Source: Tritrichomonas musculus
Taxonomy: Eukaryota > Parabasalia > Tritrichomonadida > Tritrichomonadidae
DNA: 64,000 bases
NCBI GenBank assembly: GCA_039105265.1
Contig: JAPFFF010000006.1
Coordinates: forward strand, 496,001-560,000
Direction: 5' to 3'
The position numbers and the translations under genes are program-made. Shown in pieces: positions 1 to 9,167 of the stretch. The notes under the pieces are model-generated. The model made no database searches, had not been told where the DNA came from, and saw only the letters and a program-made list of their open reading frames with translations. Position 1 is the first letter of the stretch. Every line of letters begins with the position of its first letter.

Positions 1-548
1 TTATAGAATTTTTAGCTATGCTATATAATTATGCTTTTTGTATTAATAGAAAAAATATTAATAAAATTTCAGATTTGAAATTTTATACTATCTACATATA
101 AAGAATTCATATCATAATGACAAAATAGTTGATAATATCTTGAGATTGGCAATTCGAACACCTGTAATGGCTAGAATTGATTTAAAAAAATGTAAATTTT
201 ATTTACTCATTTCATATAACATATCACAAAATTGAATAAAATTGTAAAATAAGTGTCAGAAACAGACCCCTCAAATATTAACTTTTTCTATGAGGGCGAT
301 CTTCTCAAATAATAAACGTTCATAGGTCAAATTAATAACGTATTACATTTGTACCTTAACAAAAAACAAGAAAAAAATGAATTTCAAAAATTTGCAATTT
401 TTGATCAACAGAAAAAACCTCATCAAAGTTTAATACATGTCTAATATTGTTTTATCATATTATTAACATATTTAAAAATAGCATAAAAGTGCTTAATTCA
501 TATCGTCTACTAAACAATACACATGTGAATTACATCTAATTTGATAAC
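1..548. other. intergenic, no gene seen
   Basis: AT-rich sequence with frequent stops in all frames. I see no tRNA, convincing reading frame or long repeat here. Confidence 0.6.
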
Positions 549-815
549 TCAATGAGCCACAACCCAGTTTATATACTTTTCGTTGACTTGGACTGAAGAA
601 GTAGACTCGTTTACGGAGCATATGTGTTCCATCACAAGTAGACCATATTCGTTATGTCGTGGGTCACTCGGATATCTATCCGGAGTAATGAAATGGTAAC
701 TCTCTGGTTTTAAACCGAAATCGTCAGAGTACTTGAAGTACTCACTCATTTGCGGTGGCGATAAAAAAGTTAAATCAATATCGGTAGCATTGTCGTTTAC
801 AAGTGGTCGGTGGAG
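549..815 (-). pseudogene. orphan coding remnant, GC-richer than surroundings
   Basis: A minus-strand frame is open from about 815 down to the stop at 549. The first ATG is at 749 and gives 66 residues. The translation looks protein-like, with a D/Y/P-rich stretch containing TPDRYPSDPRHNEYG. The stretch from about 540 to 910 is clearly less AT-rich than its flanks. Nothing upstream gives a plausible 5-prime end, so it is probably a remnant. I do not recognise the family, and a mobile-element origin is possible. Confidence 0.35.
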
Positions 816-990
816 CTATAGTTTAGGACCATCACAAGGAGTCTGTGACGGCCGAAATGACTGATCCACTCGTTAAGCTGGGTGGAGGATACGCAGTATC
901 CGAAACAAAGCTTATCCAATCTACTTATACCTAATTTTCCATTTATTTTATTTAAAAACTCCAAATTTAAAATTCAAAAAGCAAACATTT

Positions 991-999
991 AAAAAAAAA
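991..999 (-). terminator. Pol III terminator of tRNA-Leu
   Basis: Nine T on the minus strand directly after the discriminator base of tRNA-Leu. Confidence 0.85.
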
Positions 1000-1079
1000 T
1001 GGTTGCTGTGGGGTTCGAACCCACGCCCTCGCGGACCAGTGCCTTAAACTGGCGCCTTAGACCACTCGGCCAAACAACC
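1000..1079 (-). tRNA. tRNA-Leu (anticodon AAG)
   Basis: Read on the minus strand, the acceptor stem GGTTGTT pairs with AGCAACC through one G-T pair. The anticodon stem CCAGT/ACTGG encloses the 7-base loop TTAAGGC, giving anticodon AAG (leucine, CUU). A variable arm is present, as expected for a class II tRNA, and the T arm holds the B-box GGTTCGAACCC. No intron is seen. CCA is not encoded; the discriminator is A. A run of nine T follows at once (991-999 on the plus strand), a Pol III terminator. Confidence 0.96.
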
Positions 1080-1080
1080 T

Positions 1081-2170
1081 CACATTTTATTAAAAGTAAA
1101 TTTAAATACATAAAGTTTATTGGTAATGAATATTTGAAATAAATAAATTATTCAATAATCAATCTCTAAATGCATTATAAAAAGTATTAATACATAAATA
1201 AGAAGTTGAGAATTAGTAAGTATATATACTAGCCACAACCACATTAATTGATGAAACTAGTAAGGAGTATGATAGATTCTTTTTCTGAGAAAATACCATT
1301 TAAAAAGAGCATATCATACTCTAGACTTTTTAATTCCAGTTTGCAATATTCAATGATGCCAACCTATTATTATATGAATAGGTAAGAGAACTATTAAAAT
1401 AGATAAAACTTGGCGATGAAAAGCTCTTAAAATAGACAAAAATAACTAATTTTGTTTAATTTAGAATCTTTGCTTTTTATCATATTAAGGATGAAAATTT
1501 GTTTTTCAAACTTTTTATGGAACGTTACCAAAGGTCTTCTCCAAATTTTTTATTCATCTAAATTTGAATCGTCTAAATTTTTTTTAAAATGAGAGCCAAT
1601 AGATTAATAATTTGAAATGAAAAACATAAATTCATCTTCCATTACTAGAGAATCAACTTTATCGATTGTAGTTTTTGGGACTGATTGCATTTCCTTGATT
1701 TTTTGAATCAGTTCTTTTTTAACATATCATATGTATTGTTTTTTATTAGAATGTTTTTTCGAATCAGATAAATTTACATATCATGGTATAATATTGCTTC
1801 CAGATAGATAAGGTTGAAATGAAATTTGTTCATTTCAATATGTGGTTTAAAAATAAGGATACCAAGATTCATAAAATGCAGTATCTGCATTCGACTCGAA
1901 ATTGATTTGAATAAATCAAATGGCGAATTTCCAGGTGATAATTCCACCTGTATTTTCATATTCGCAATATATAGAAAATTATTGATATTTAATCACTATG
2001 TGAAAATTGATTTGAATAAATCAAATGATACATATGTACCTCCATATACTAGCCTTGTCCTTATATTTTCATTTTCTTATAACACTTAGAGGAGTTTTTA
2101 ATAAGGTATGATTGAATAAATTGGCTTGTTAAATAGAATCGAATAAAGAATAAAAGACCATTGGTTTTTG
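1081..2170. other. intergenic with small repeats, no gene seen
   Basis: AT-rich. It contains a 10-bp inverted repeat (GAGTATGATA near 1265, TATCATACTC near 1313) and a 24-bp direct repeat at 1899-1922 and 2004-2027. The short open frames here, for example 1826-2089, look non-coding. Confidence 0.55.
1899..2027. repeat. 24-bp exact direct repeat, 105 bp apart
   Basis: Copies lie at 1899-1922 and 2004-2027. Each contains GATTTGAATAAATC, which is nearly its own reverse complement, so the unit is quasi-palindromic. Function unknown. Confidence 0.7.
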
Positions 2171-2395
2171 TCAATTGCTCTTAGAATATTTACCATGAAG
2201 AATTTCTCTAAAGGATAACTGTCCTTCATTTTGCCTTTGAATGACATATCCTCGAAAGCCTTTTAACGTCTTGAATTCAATTGATTCTTCTTTCTTAAGT
2301 GAGACAGAATTTTTATTATCAAGGACTACGCCATATTTAAATAAGTTGCTCGAGTAGTATATAAAATGGCATGATTTCTTGACGTCCCTATCGGT
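2171..2395 (-). pseudogene. decayed coding segment, unknown protein
   Basis: This minus-strand frame is open for about 75 codons and ends in TGA at 2171. Codons and composition look protein-like; internal pieces include EFKTLKGFRGYVIQRQ and SFREILHGKYSKSN. There is no ATG at a sensible place, so it looks like the C-terminal part of a gene whose front has been lost. I do not recognise the family. Confidence 0.4.
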
Positions 2396-2551
2396 CCCTC
2401 AAGAACTCCCTCCATTTTGGCCGCCGTGTTGTCATTTTTTGAGAGCCCTATCGTGGTTCACAAACCTTTTGAATCAGCTCTGAATTTCGTTATTGAGGAG
2501 GCATATGTAAGCTTTGTCTATGGTTTACGAGGGATTGAGAAAACTCACTGA
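2375..2551 (+). pseudogene. decayed coding segment, unknown protein
   Basis: A plus-strand frame is open from just after a stop at 2372 to TGA at 2549-2551, about 58 codons without an ATG. The DNA is unusually GC-rich for this region. The translation is protein-like, with pieces such as ILAAVLSFFESPIVVHKP and EEAYVSFVYGLRG. It is either a gene remnant or part of an old repeat. It overlaps the end of the minus-strand remnant by about 20 bases. Confidence 0.35.
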
Positions 2552-2679
2552 ATATCATATATGACATACTTTTTGAGAGAACATATTAGAAACAATTCAT
2601 AGAGATGATTGAAAAAGTTGAATATGGTTTATTTATGAAATCTTATTAGTGATGATATATTTTATGCTGAACATTATTA

Positions 2680-2883
2680 TCAACGTGTAGATTCAGAGAA
2701 CAAAGAAATCTTGAAATGAAAAAGAGCCATGAAATATTTTATGATTTCGCTCTTTGTTTCAAAGTTTGCAACAAAATCAGGTTGAACATATGGATTAAAA
2801 ATAGGAGGAATCCGAGTAATTCTTGGAGTAACTGGTGGACGTACAAAAGGAATATCTTCGATTGTGTCTTGAATAGAACTCAT
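2680..2883 (-). CDS. small hypothetical or 5-prime gene fragment (67 aa)
   Basis: The ATG is at 2883 and the frame is closed at 2680. The first half is Pro/Ile/Arg-rich (FVRPPVTPRITRIPP) and looks coding; the end is Phe/Leu-rich. It sits on the same strand as the decayed gene at 3425-4442. It may be the front of a lost gene rather than a working small gene. No family recognised. Confidence 0.3.
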   Translation of the reverse strand: MSSIQDTIEDIPFVRPPVTPRITRIPPIFNPYVQPDFVANFETKSEIIKYFMALFHFKISLFSESTR

Positions 2884-3070
2884 TATTAAGTGAACTTATT
2901 TTGAACATCATATCATTTTTACTCAATTTTATGGTTCGTCAAGTATATTTTTTGAAATATTTTATTGAATTCTTTTCACAAAAATATGTTGTTCATATTT
3001 AGCAAAAAGAAAAGCATACAATGAAACAATCGAAAAATATATTTGCGAGGCTACTGAATGGTTAACAATA

Positions 3071-3346
3071 ATGGATGATTTGCATGATGAAACATTAGAT
3101 AGATTTGCAGAATTTATTAATAATGGATTATTGTTTTATGAAAAACTGAAGAGAGACAATTCTGATAGAAAACTCATTGAAACGATTAAGAATATGAATA
3201 AAATTGAAAATTTGAAGAATGAAAACCAATATAAATATTTTCTCCAAGCAGTCAGTATCTCAATAAGAAGAACAGAAAATCATAAAGAAGATACTCAAAA
3301 TGATAAAAGTAAAAAGATGAAAAAAAATAATAAAAAAATTAATTAA
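3071..3346 (+). CDS. hypothetical charged helical protein, probably 5-prime truncated
   Basis: From the ATG at 3071 the product is 91 residues, strongly charged and helical, with a Lys/Asn-rich tail. The same frame stays open upstream to about 2965 with protein-like content (KAYNETIEKYICEATEWL) but no earlier ATG. This suggests the C-terminal end of a larger protein. The helix pattern loosely recalls the C-terminal lid of Hsp70/Hsp110 proteins, which is weak inference only. Surrounding sequence is decayed. Confidence 0.4.
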   Translation: MDDLHDETLDRFAEFINNGLLFYEKLKRDNSDRKLIETIKNMNKIENLKNENQYKYFLQAVSISIRRTENHKEDTQNDKSKKMKKNNKKIN

Positions 3347-3424
3347 GAATTTTTAATGTTTATTGGCGCCAATGGCATCATCGATTTCCATGAATTCGTT
3401 GTTATTTTCTTGAATTCTTTGATA

Positions 3425-4442
3425 TTAGCTTAGCCTATATTCTTCATCATCATCAGTTAATAATTGCTTCTGTTCAAGCAAATGGATCTCATGGGAGATC
3501 TCATTGTCAGTTGCAATGTGTGTATTACGTTGCTTGTAGTACTCTAGATAAGTCTTGCTGAGACCATCAAATGCTGCTTGCTCTTGCAAGGTAGATAATG
3601 TTGAATTAAATGAAGTGATGGACGGTTGAAAGCCGTTGGAGGCTAAATTGAGAGGTCAATTATCCTTACTTTTTTGCAAAGATACCTATTGTCAAATTAC
3701 TTTTTGAATGCTCTAAAATTCTTACTTCAAAAGAAATATTATATAGTATTTAAAGGTTTAATGTTTATTAATCATCATCATAGAAAGCAAGATAGTAGGA
3801 ACTATTTCCATAAGAGTATTTCAGATATTCTTTTTTATTAAAATTGGTAATTGATTTGCAGAGTTCCCATTTAAATTAGTCGATTTTTCCCCTGTAATTC
3901 TCACATTTTGTGTTGGCTATTTGGAGGTCTTCATTGATTTTTTTTAGTTCTTGATTTTAATGGTGTAAGTCATAGAGTGCTTTTTGAGCATCTTCGTCAA
4001 ATGGTTCGAAATTTTTGGCTGATAACTGGATAATTTCTTTTTTCTTTGGTTCGACCATATTTGATAAGTATTTCTTGGTCTATTTCCATTTCTTCTTTTA
4101 TTGATTTAATTTCCATTAAACATTCGAATATTGTTTTTTCTTCTTCTGATTCAAATATTGGTTCAAAGTCCCAGAGTAATGTTGAAAACAGTTTTCATAA
4201 AAAATATAAAAATATGTGGTATGTCAAGTATGTTTTTTATTTAATTCTTTTTCTTATTTTTCTCCATTTCACGTTCTTTTTCGATTCTTCTTTGAATTAA
4301 ATGAAGATGACATTTTGATATCAAGATTCTCTTCTTCTTCATCTTTGTTGACAATTTTGTTGCCATCCAGTTTTATGATCTTTGATGTCAAATCATCTAT
4401 CTAGCGACGATATTTTTCTTTAACACGCTTTAATGCTTGCAT
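3425..4442 (-). pseudogene. decayed coiled-coil gene (host-type)
   Basis: Read on the minus strand, this stretch gives long protein-like segments interrupted by stops and frame changes. It starts at an ATG at 4442 (MQALKRVKEKYRR), then an acidic block (KDEEEENLDI), then EPIFESEEEKTIFECLMEIK. A coiled-coil stretch follows (LKKINEDLQIANTKCENY), then NKKEYLKYSYGNSSYYLAF, and finally LEQKQLLTDDDEEYRLS before TAA at 3425. I count at least three in-frame stops, of the CAA/CGA-to-TAA/TAG kind, and at least one frameshift near 4020. Intact it would have been roughly 330 residues. The family is not recognised. The clustering of point changes rather than large deletions suggests a fairly recent loss of function (inference). 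Confidence 0.65.
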
Positions 4443-4457
4443 TAATGAAGAGTTTTA

Positions 4458-4507
4458 TCACATATCCTAGACTTCGGGGGCCCTCTACTCCACTAGGAGG
4501 TATGTGA
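4458..4507. repeat. GC-rich hairpin / inverted repeat
   Basis: TCACATATCCTAG (4458-4470) pairs with CTAGGAGGTATGTGA (4493-4507) apart from a two-base bulge. The loop is GC-rich. It lies just upstream of the pseudogene start. It may be an old element end or a structured RNA; no function can be assigned. Confidence 0.5.
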
Positions 4508-6516
4508 TCTCGGTAAAATAAAAAAATATTTAGTTTTACTAGTTTTTTTATGAGGATTTTTGAATTACATTCAAAAAGGTCTAAATATACTAAAATCGAA
4601 CCCACTGTGTACAAACAAATCACCAAATAATTCCTGAAAATAATTTCCTGTAAAATGAGACAAAAAATTTGTTCAAGATTCTTGATTTGCATGTTTTGAA
4701 TTAGTGACATCAGAGAATGCGCCGGGACTCTTATACAAATGTGTAAAAATCGTGGCAAATATATTCTTTTTCTATTCAATTTTATTTTATGCAAAAAAAG
4801 CTCGACAAAAGTTTTAAAGATGAACGAGTCGACAAAAGTTTTTAGTTATTTTATATGTTCTTCATTTTTTTATTTATTAGAAAATAAAATAAAAAAAGGC
4901 CATGTTTTTCGAGTGGATCTGGAGATCTTATATGATGTTATCAATTTTTTGTATAGTTCATATCATTGATGATATGAATTTTATTATTGACCAATAAAGA
5001 TGAAAATTTTTTGACCAAAAAGGTTAATTTAATTTTTTATAGTATTTCTTCCAAAGACACAAATAAACTCAACAAAATAACTAAATAAGAGTAGTTTACA
5101 AAACAATTCTTAGGTATATCCCAGCGCAACGTGGAAAAGTAAACCATGCAAAGATAATTATTTTATAATGTCTTTTCCTAAAGCTCAAACAAATTCAAAA
5201 AACTCACTAAATAAGATTGTTTTACAAAATAATTTTTTTATTAATTCCAGTATGTTTTATTTTCCTTATAAACAAATGAATTATCGATAGTTTTTTCATC
5301 TGCCAACTATGTGCTGGAATTTGTACGATAGTTATTTTGTAGATCGCTTTTATTTAGTAAATTTGGCGAATTTGCTTGAGTTTTAGGAAAAAATATTAAA
5401 AATGAATAATCTTTGCTTGGTTTGCTTATCCATGATGCTTTATAATCATCAATAAAAATGGAAAAAGTGATTTGAACGAATTGGGAGTAGAATTTTTAAT
5501 ATCAATATGAAGAAAAGTAGAAAACAATTTCCCTTATAAACTCATAATTTTCAAAATTTTGAAATTCGCCTTTTAGGTAAAAAAAAATTCGCCTTTTAGG
5601 TTAAAATATTCATATCACTTGTGATATGAATATAAAAAATGATAAATTTCGAGTACTTCTTCATGAAATATAAATCACTTATATAATTCTATTTAAAAAT
5701 AATATAATTAAAAAAATAAAAAAAAAATTGTTTTTTGAATTAAGATAACCAGATTAGGATTCAATTTTTTACAAAAAAATAATTTATTTTTATCTTAAAT
5801 TCCTCTCGAAAAATATGTCTTTTTTATATTATATTTATCATTAATACTATCATTAAAAAATTATATTTTGAAAGAAAAAATGATCTGTCGAGTGGATAGA
5901 AGTTTCCATACCTATATTGAATTGAAAAAGAGCTTCCAGACCTTTTTTTTTTTATTCTATTTTTTTAAAATTATTCATTAGAAATCAAATATTACTAAAT
6001 TTTATATTATTTTCTTTCAATGAATGCATAATATCGACTTTTATAAGATTTGAATTATGTTAATAGGTGTATTTTTTATAATTTAAAATCATTAGACTTT
6101 TTTTTTGATTTTAGATTTTACAACATTATTTATATATTATTATATTATATTTTATTATATATTCTATTTATAATAATTTATATGTAATATTAATCAATAT
6201 AAACATATTTTAAAATTATTTTATATAGATTATTTTCTCAATTATATAAACATAATTATCTTATTATATAATTTAATAATTAAAAATCGTATCTGTGAAA
6301 AAAGAGAAAATATAAGATTATTAAATATAGAAAAATATAAATCTAAAATAATTATTCTAAGAGTAAAAAACCCCGAGGAATTGAGTTTTGACCCTCTATC
6401 TTTACATTACATATTGAATGCATATTCATTCAATTATTTGACAATGAAATAAAAATTTATTGAAAATTTGATATTTTATTTCACCTTTACTTATCAAAAT
6501 AATATAAAATTTCATC
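4508..6516. other. 2-kb AT-rich intergenic region
   Basis: No gene seen. It contains a diverged direct repeat of about 60 bases (near 5050-5115 and 5170-5235, sharing CTAAATAAGA and TTTACAAAA). A short direct repeat, TTCGCCTTTTAGGT, occurs near 5569 and 5589. Two similar palindromes lie near 4956 and 5606. From about 5,640 on the sequence is almost pure A/T. Confidence 0.55.
4955..5630. repeat. pair of related palindromes, possible old MITE ends
   Basis: Near 4956 the palindrome is TTCATATCAT-TG-ATGATATGAA. Near 5606 it is ATTCATATCAC-TT-GTGATATGAAT. They share TTCATATCA..TGATATGAA and lie about 650 bp apart around non-coding sequence. They might be terminal repeats of a small decayed element, but no target duplication could be confirmed. 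Confidence 0.3.
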
Positions 6517-7185
6517 ATGACTCTTGAATTAGAAGAAATCCTTCTCCATCATGATTCGGAAAATGTTATGTACAACAATACACAAAAGACTATGAAATTT
6601 GTTATCGTCGGAGATTCAAATGTTGGAAAAACCGCACTTTGCAAACGAATTGTCCATAATAATTTTTCCAATTTTTATACTCAATCAATTGGTGTCAATT
6701 TTCATGAAACAAATTTTACAACTGATGGATCAAATGTTATTGTTCAACATCTTGACATCGCAGGCTTTGAACGTTATAGTGGAATTACTCAACAATATTA
6801 CCAAGGAGCAATAGGAGCATTAGTGGTTTTCGATATGACGAACGAGAAAAGTCTCGAAGCAGCAAATTTTTGGAAATCTGATATTGATGCAAAATGTTGT
6901 ACATCAAAACAGGAAAAGATACCTTGTTTACTTGTAGGGACCAAACTTGATTTAAAAGGTAAGAAAGATTTCTTTTTAACAGAAGAAGAATTCAATCAAT
7001 TTGCATTAGATAACGGTTATATTGGCTTTCAGAGCGTAAGTTCCCTAGATGGGACAAATGTTCGACATGCATATGAAAAATTAATTAGTTATGTGATAAG
7101 CAATAATTTGGAGCCATACGATGCTCCATTAGAACCAAGTGATGAAGATGATAAAAGCATTATAAAAAAGTTTTGCTGCTGCTAA
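6517..7185 (+). CDS. Rab32/38-like small GTPase
   Basis: This 222-residue Ras-superfamily GTPase acts as a membrane-identity switch; Rab32/38 relatives serve lysosome-related and mitochondria-associated compartments in other eukaryotes. G1 is GDSNVGKT (32-39). Switch I keeps SIGVNF. G3 is DIAGFER (80-86), where Rab32/38/29 have DIAGQER and most Rabs WDTAGQE. FWKSDIDAK also matches the Rab32-group helix. G4 is TKLD instead of NKxD, and the G5 SAK box is degenerate (VSS). The Gln-to-Phe change in G3 removes the usual catalytic glutamine, which suggests low intrinsic GTPase activity (inference). The C-terminus KKFCCC is a prenylation tail. It is convergent with the bromodomain gene. The ATG at 6517 is preceded by a 28-residue extension before the GTPase fold. 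Confidence 0.9.
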   Translation: MTLELEEILLHHDSENVMYNNTQKTMKFVIVGDSNVGKTALCKRIVHNNFSNFYTQSIGVNFHETNFTTDGSNVIVQHLDIAGFERYSGITQQYYQGAIGALVVFDMTNEKSLEAANFWKSDIDAKCCTSKQEKIPCLLVGTKLDLKGKKDFFLTEEEFNQFALDNGYIGFQSVSSLDGTNVRHAYEKLISYVISNNLEPYDAPLEPSDEDDKSIIKKFCCC

Positions 7186-7514
7186 TTAAAATATTAGTAA
7201 ATAATGATTATAATTTTGAATTAAATTAAGGAATTTTTTCATTTTAATATGAATATTTTTGTACACACATGTTTCGAAAAACTTCATAATCAAAACCCAT
7301 TAAACAGTGCATCATGCTTAATTGCTTCATACATTAATACTTATTACAAAATTACAAAAATACTCAGATTTTAAAATCTCGAATATAATTTTAAATTATG
7401 TAAATGTATTTTATGAAATTATTTATTGATATAATATTAACATTTGATTTCTTGATTCCTTTTTAAAACAATAATTAAGATAATAAGTCATAACAAATAT
7501 AGATATAAAAAGAA
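7186..7514. other. convergent intergenic spacer
   Basis: The 3-prime flanks of the Rab and bromodomain genes. AT-rich; nothing else seen. Confidence 0.6.
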
Positions 7515-8393
7515 TTATGGTAGTACAGCTTTTTTCAATTCTATTAACACTTCAGTTGGCAAAGTATCAAGAGACAAATATGGTCTCTCTTGAATTTCTT
7601 TGGTTAAATGCGGCTTTAATATATTCCATGCTTTTCTCATTTCGCTTACTGGTGATTTTGAGAGCTTCTCTGCAATCAATTTTCGTTGCTGCCGATTTGG
7701 TGGCGCTTCTGCAACTTTTTGTGGAGGTGGAGGCGCAGGCTCTACTGGCTTTGGTGATGGTTTTGGTGTTTTAGCTGGCTGAATTTGTGGCCTTGGGCCG
7801 ATTCTCAACAGATTTGATGTTTTTTGATCAAGTTTTTCAAGAACATCGTCCAATTTTTTAAGCTGATCAAGTGCATTGGAAGGTGCTGGTATGGTTGACT
7901 CACTCCAAACTTTGTCAACAATAATCTTGACTTGCTTGGCCAATTTTGCATATTTACTGTCTGCACCATTGTATGTAAAACAATTTTCCCAAATGAGATC
8001 AAGCTCTTGCTTGAATTGCTGAACACTTGTTATTAATCCAGTATATAATCTTTCTTTAAGGAGGCTAAGGTCCATTGGATTTTTGATAATTTTATAATAA
8101 TCAGGCACTCCTTCTTTCTCTGGATCAACTTTTTGCTTGAATGGTTTTAAATGAGGGTTTCTTAGGAGGCAATTGAGTAACTGGTCACAATATTGAAGAG
8201 TTAATACACCTTTTGTAAGTTCTATTTGGATAGATTCGTTGTGATCACTTTGTATAGTCATTCGAACTTCTTTCGTACTAGGTTCTCTATAATATTCATG
8301 TGCGTGCGGATTATCATATTGAAAAGTGATTTTTGGAGCTGGCAATAGAGTGGAAAATACGAATTCTCTATGAATCGTATTTAGATCACTCAT
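7515..8393 (-). CDS. bromodomain protein with BET-like C-terminal region
   Basis: This 292-residue protein is a likely acetyl-lysine reader of chromatin in the nucleus. The bromodomain spans about 60-165: PFKQKVDPEKEGVPDYYKII (ZA loop), NPMDLSLLKERL, then FTYNGADS carrying the conserved acetyl-lysine-binding Asn at 142. A helical segment and a Pro/Lys linker (200-232) follow. Residues 236-291 (RKLIAEKL..MRKAWNILKP..LDTLPTEVLIELK) resemble the NET domain of BET proteins. There is only one bromodomain, so it is a short BET-like protein rather than a Brd2/4 orthologue. The first 60 residues are not recognised. The start at 8393 is the only ATG before the domain. Confidence 0.85.
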   Translation of the reverse strand: MSDLNTIHREFVFSTLLPAPKITFQYDNPHAHEYYREPSTKEVRMTIQSDHNESIQIELTKGVLTLQYCDQLLNCLLRNPHLKPFKQKVDPEKEGVPDYYKIIKNPMDLSLLKERLYTGLITSVQQFKQELDLIWENCFTYNGADSKYAKLAKQVKIIVDKVWSESTIPAPSNALDQLKKLDDVLEKLDQKTSNLLRIGPRPQIQPAKTPKPSPKPVEPAPPPPQKVAEAPPNRQQRKLIAEKLSKSPVSEMRKAWNILKPHLTKEIQERPYLSLDTLPTEVLIELKKAVLP

Positions 8394-9167
8394 AATTTCT
8401 GATTTTTATAATTCGTGAAATTTGATGTAAAGTATTCAAAATCCAATATATTATCATTTCAAAAAAAAAGTGTTGAATCAATGAAATTTGACTTCATACC
8501 TATGATTGCTATCCAAATACCAGTGATAAGAATGAATTTCTTTTTTAAAATTTATTATATGAAATAAAAGAACAAAAATATTAAATATTAAAATGTTAAA
8601 CTATAGTTACAAATTTTTTTCCTTAGTAATATTGCAAAACTTTTCACTAAATAAAATTTAAACCATATGCCTAATCATATTCAATCATCATTATTAGATT
8701 AATTGAATGACTAAGCATGAATAAATTACAGATATTAATATATTTCATATTTAAATATAAAATTAACCAAATACCATTCCTGTATGGAGTACTGTTATGA
8801 TATTTGGTTTAGCTTTTAATCAACTCGTAAGAAATTATGAATGAGTCAAGCCAAAAACATGTTTTTCTGAATATTTTATTTAGTTTCTTTCAATCTAAAA
8901 TAAACGAATTTATTGAATTTATAAATTCCTTTTTTATAAACTAAATGCTTCATCTAAATAAATAATTGTAAATAACAAAAGAATTATCTTGAAATAAATT
9001 TGTGAAGATTTTGACCAATTCTTCTTCACTTTTTGAGATTATAAAAAAAAAAAAAAAAAAAAAAAAATCCAGAAATTGAGAAATTGACCAACATAAGCCA
9101 AATAATGGCCAAATATTAGCCTTGTGATGTGAACTAACGGGCCGAATTATTATTAATAAATCTTGGA
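8394..9167. other. divergent intergenic region with poly(A) tract
   Basis: Lies between the divergent bromodomain and coiled-coil genes. It holds a run of 25 A at 9043-9067. No other gene is seen. Confidence 0.6.
9043..9067. repeat. poly(A) tract, 25 bases
   Basis: Uninterrupted A run about 100 bases upstream of the coiled-coil gene start. Confidence 0.9.

Noticed and set aside
4420-4794. 124-residue minus-strand open frame
   Set aside because: Composition is Ile/Leu/Lys noise. It overlaps the hairpin and the pseudogene start and has no domain.
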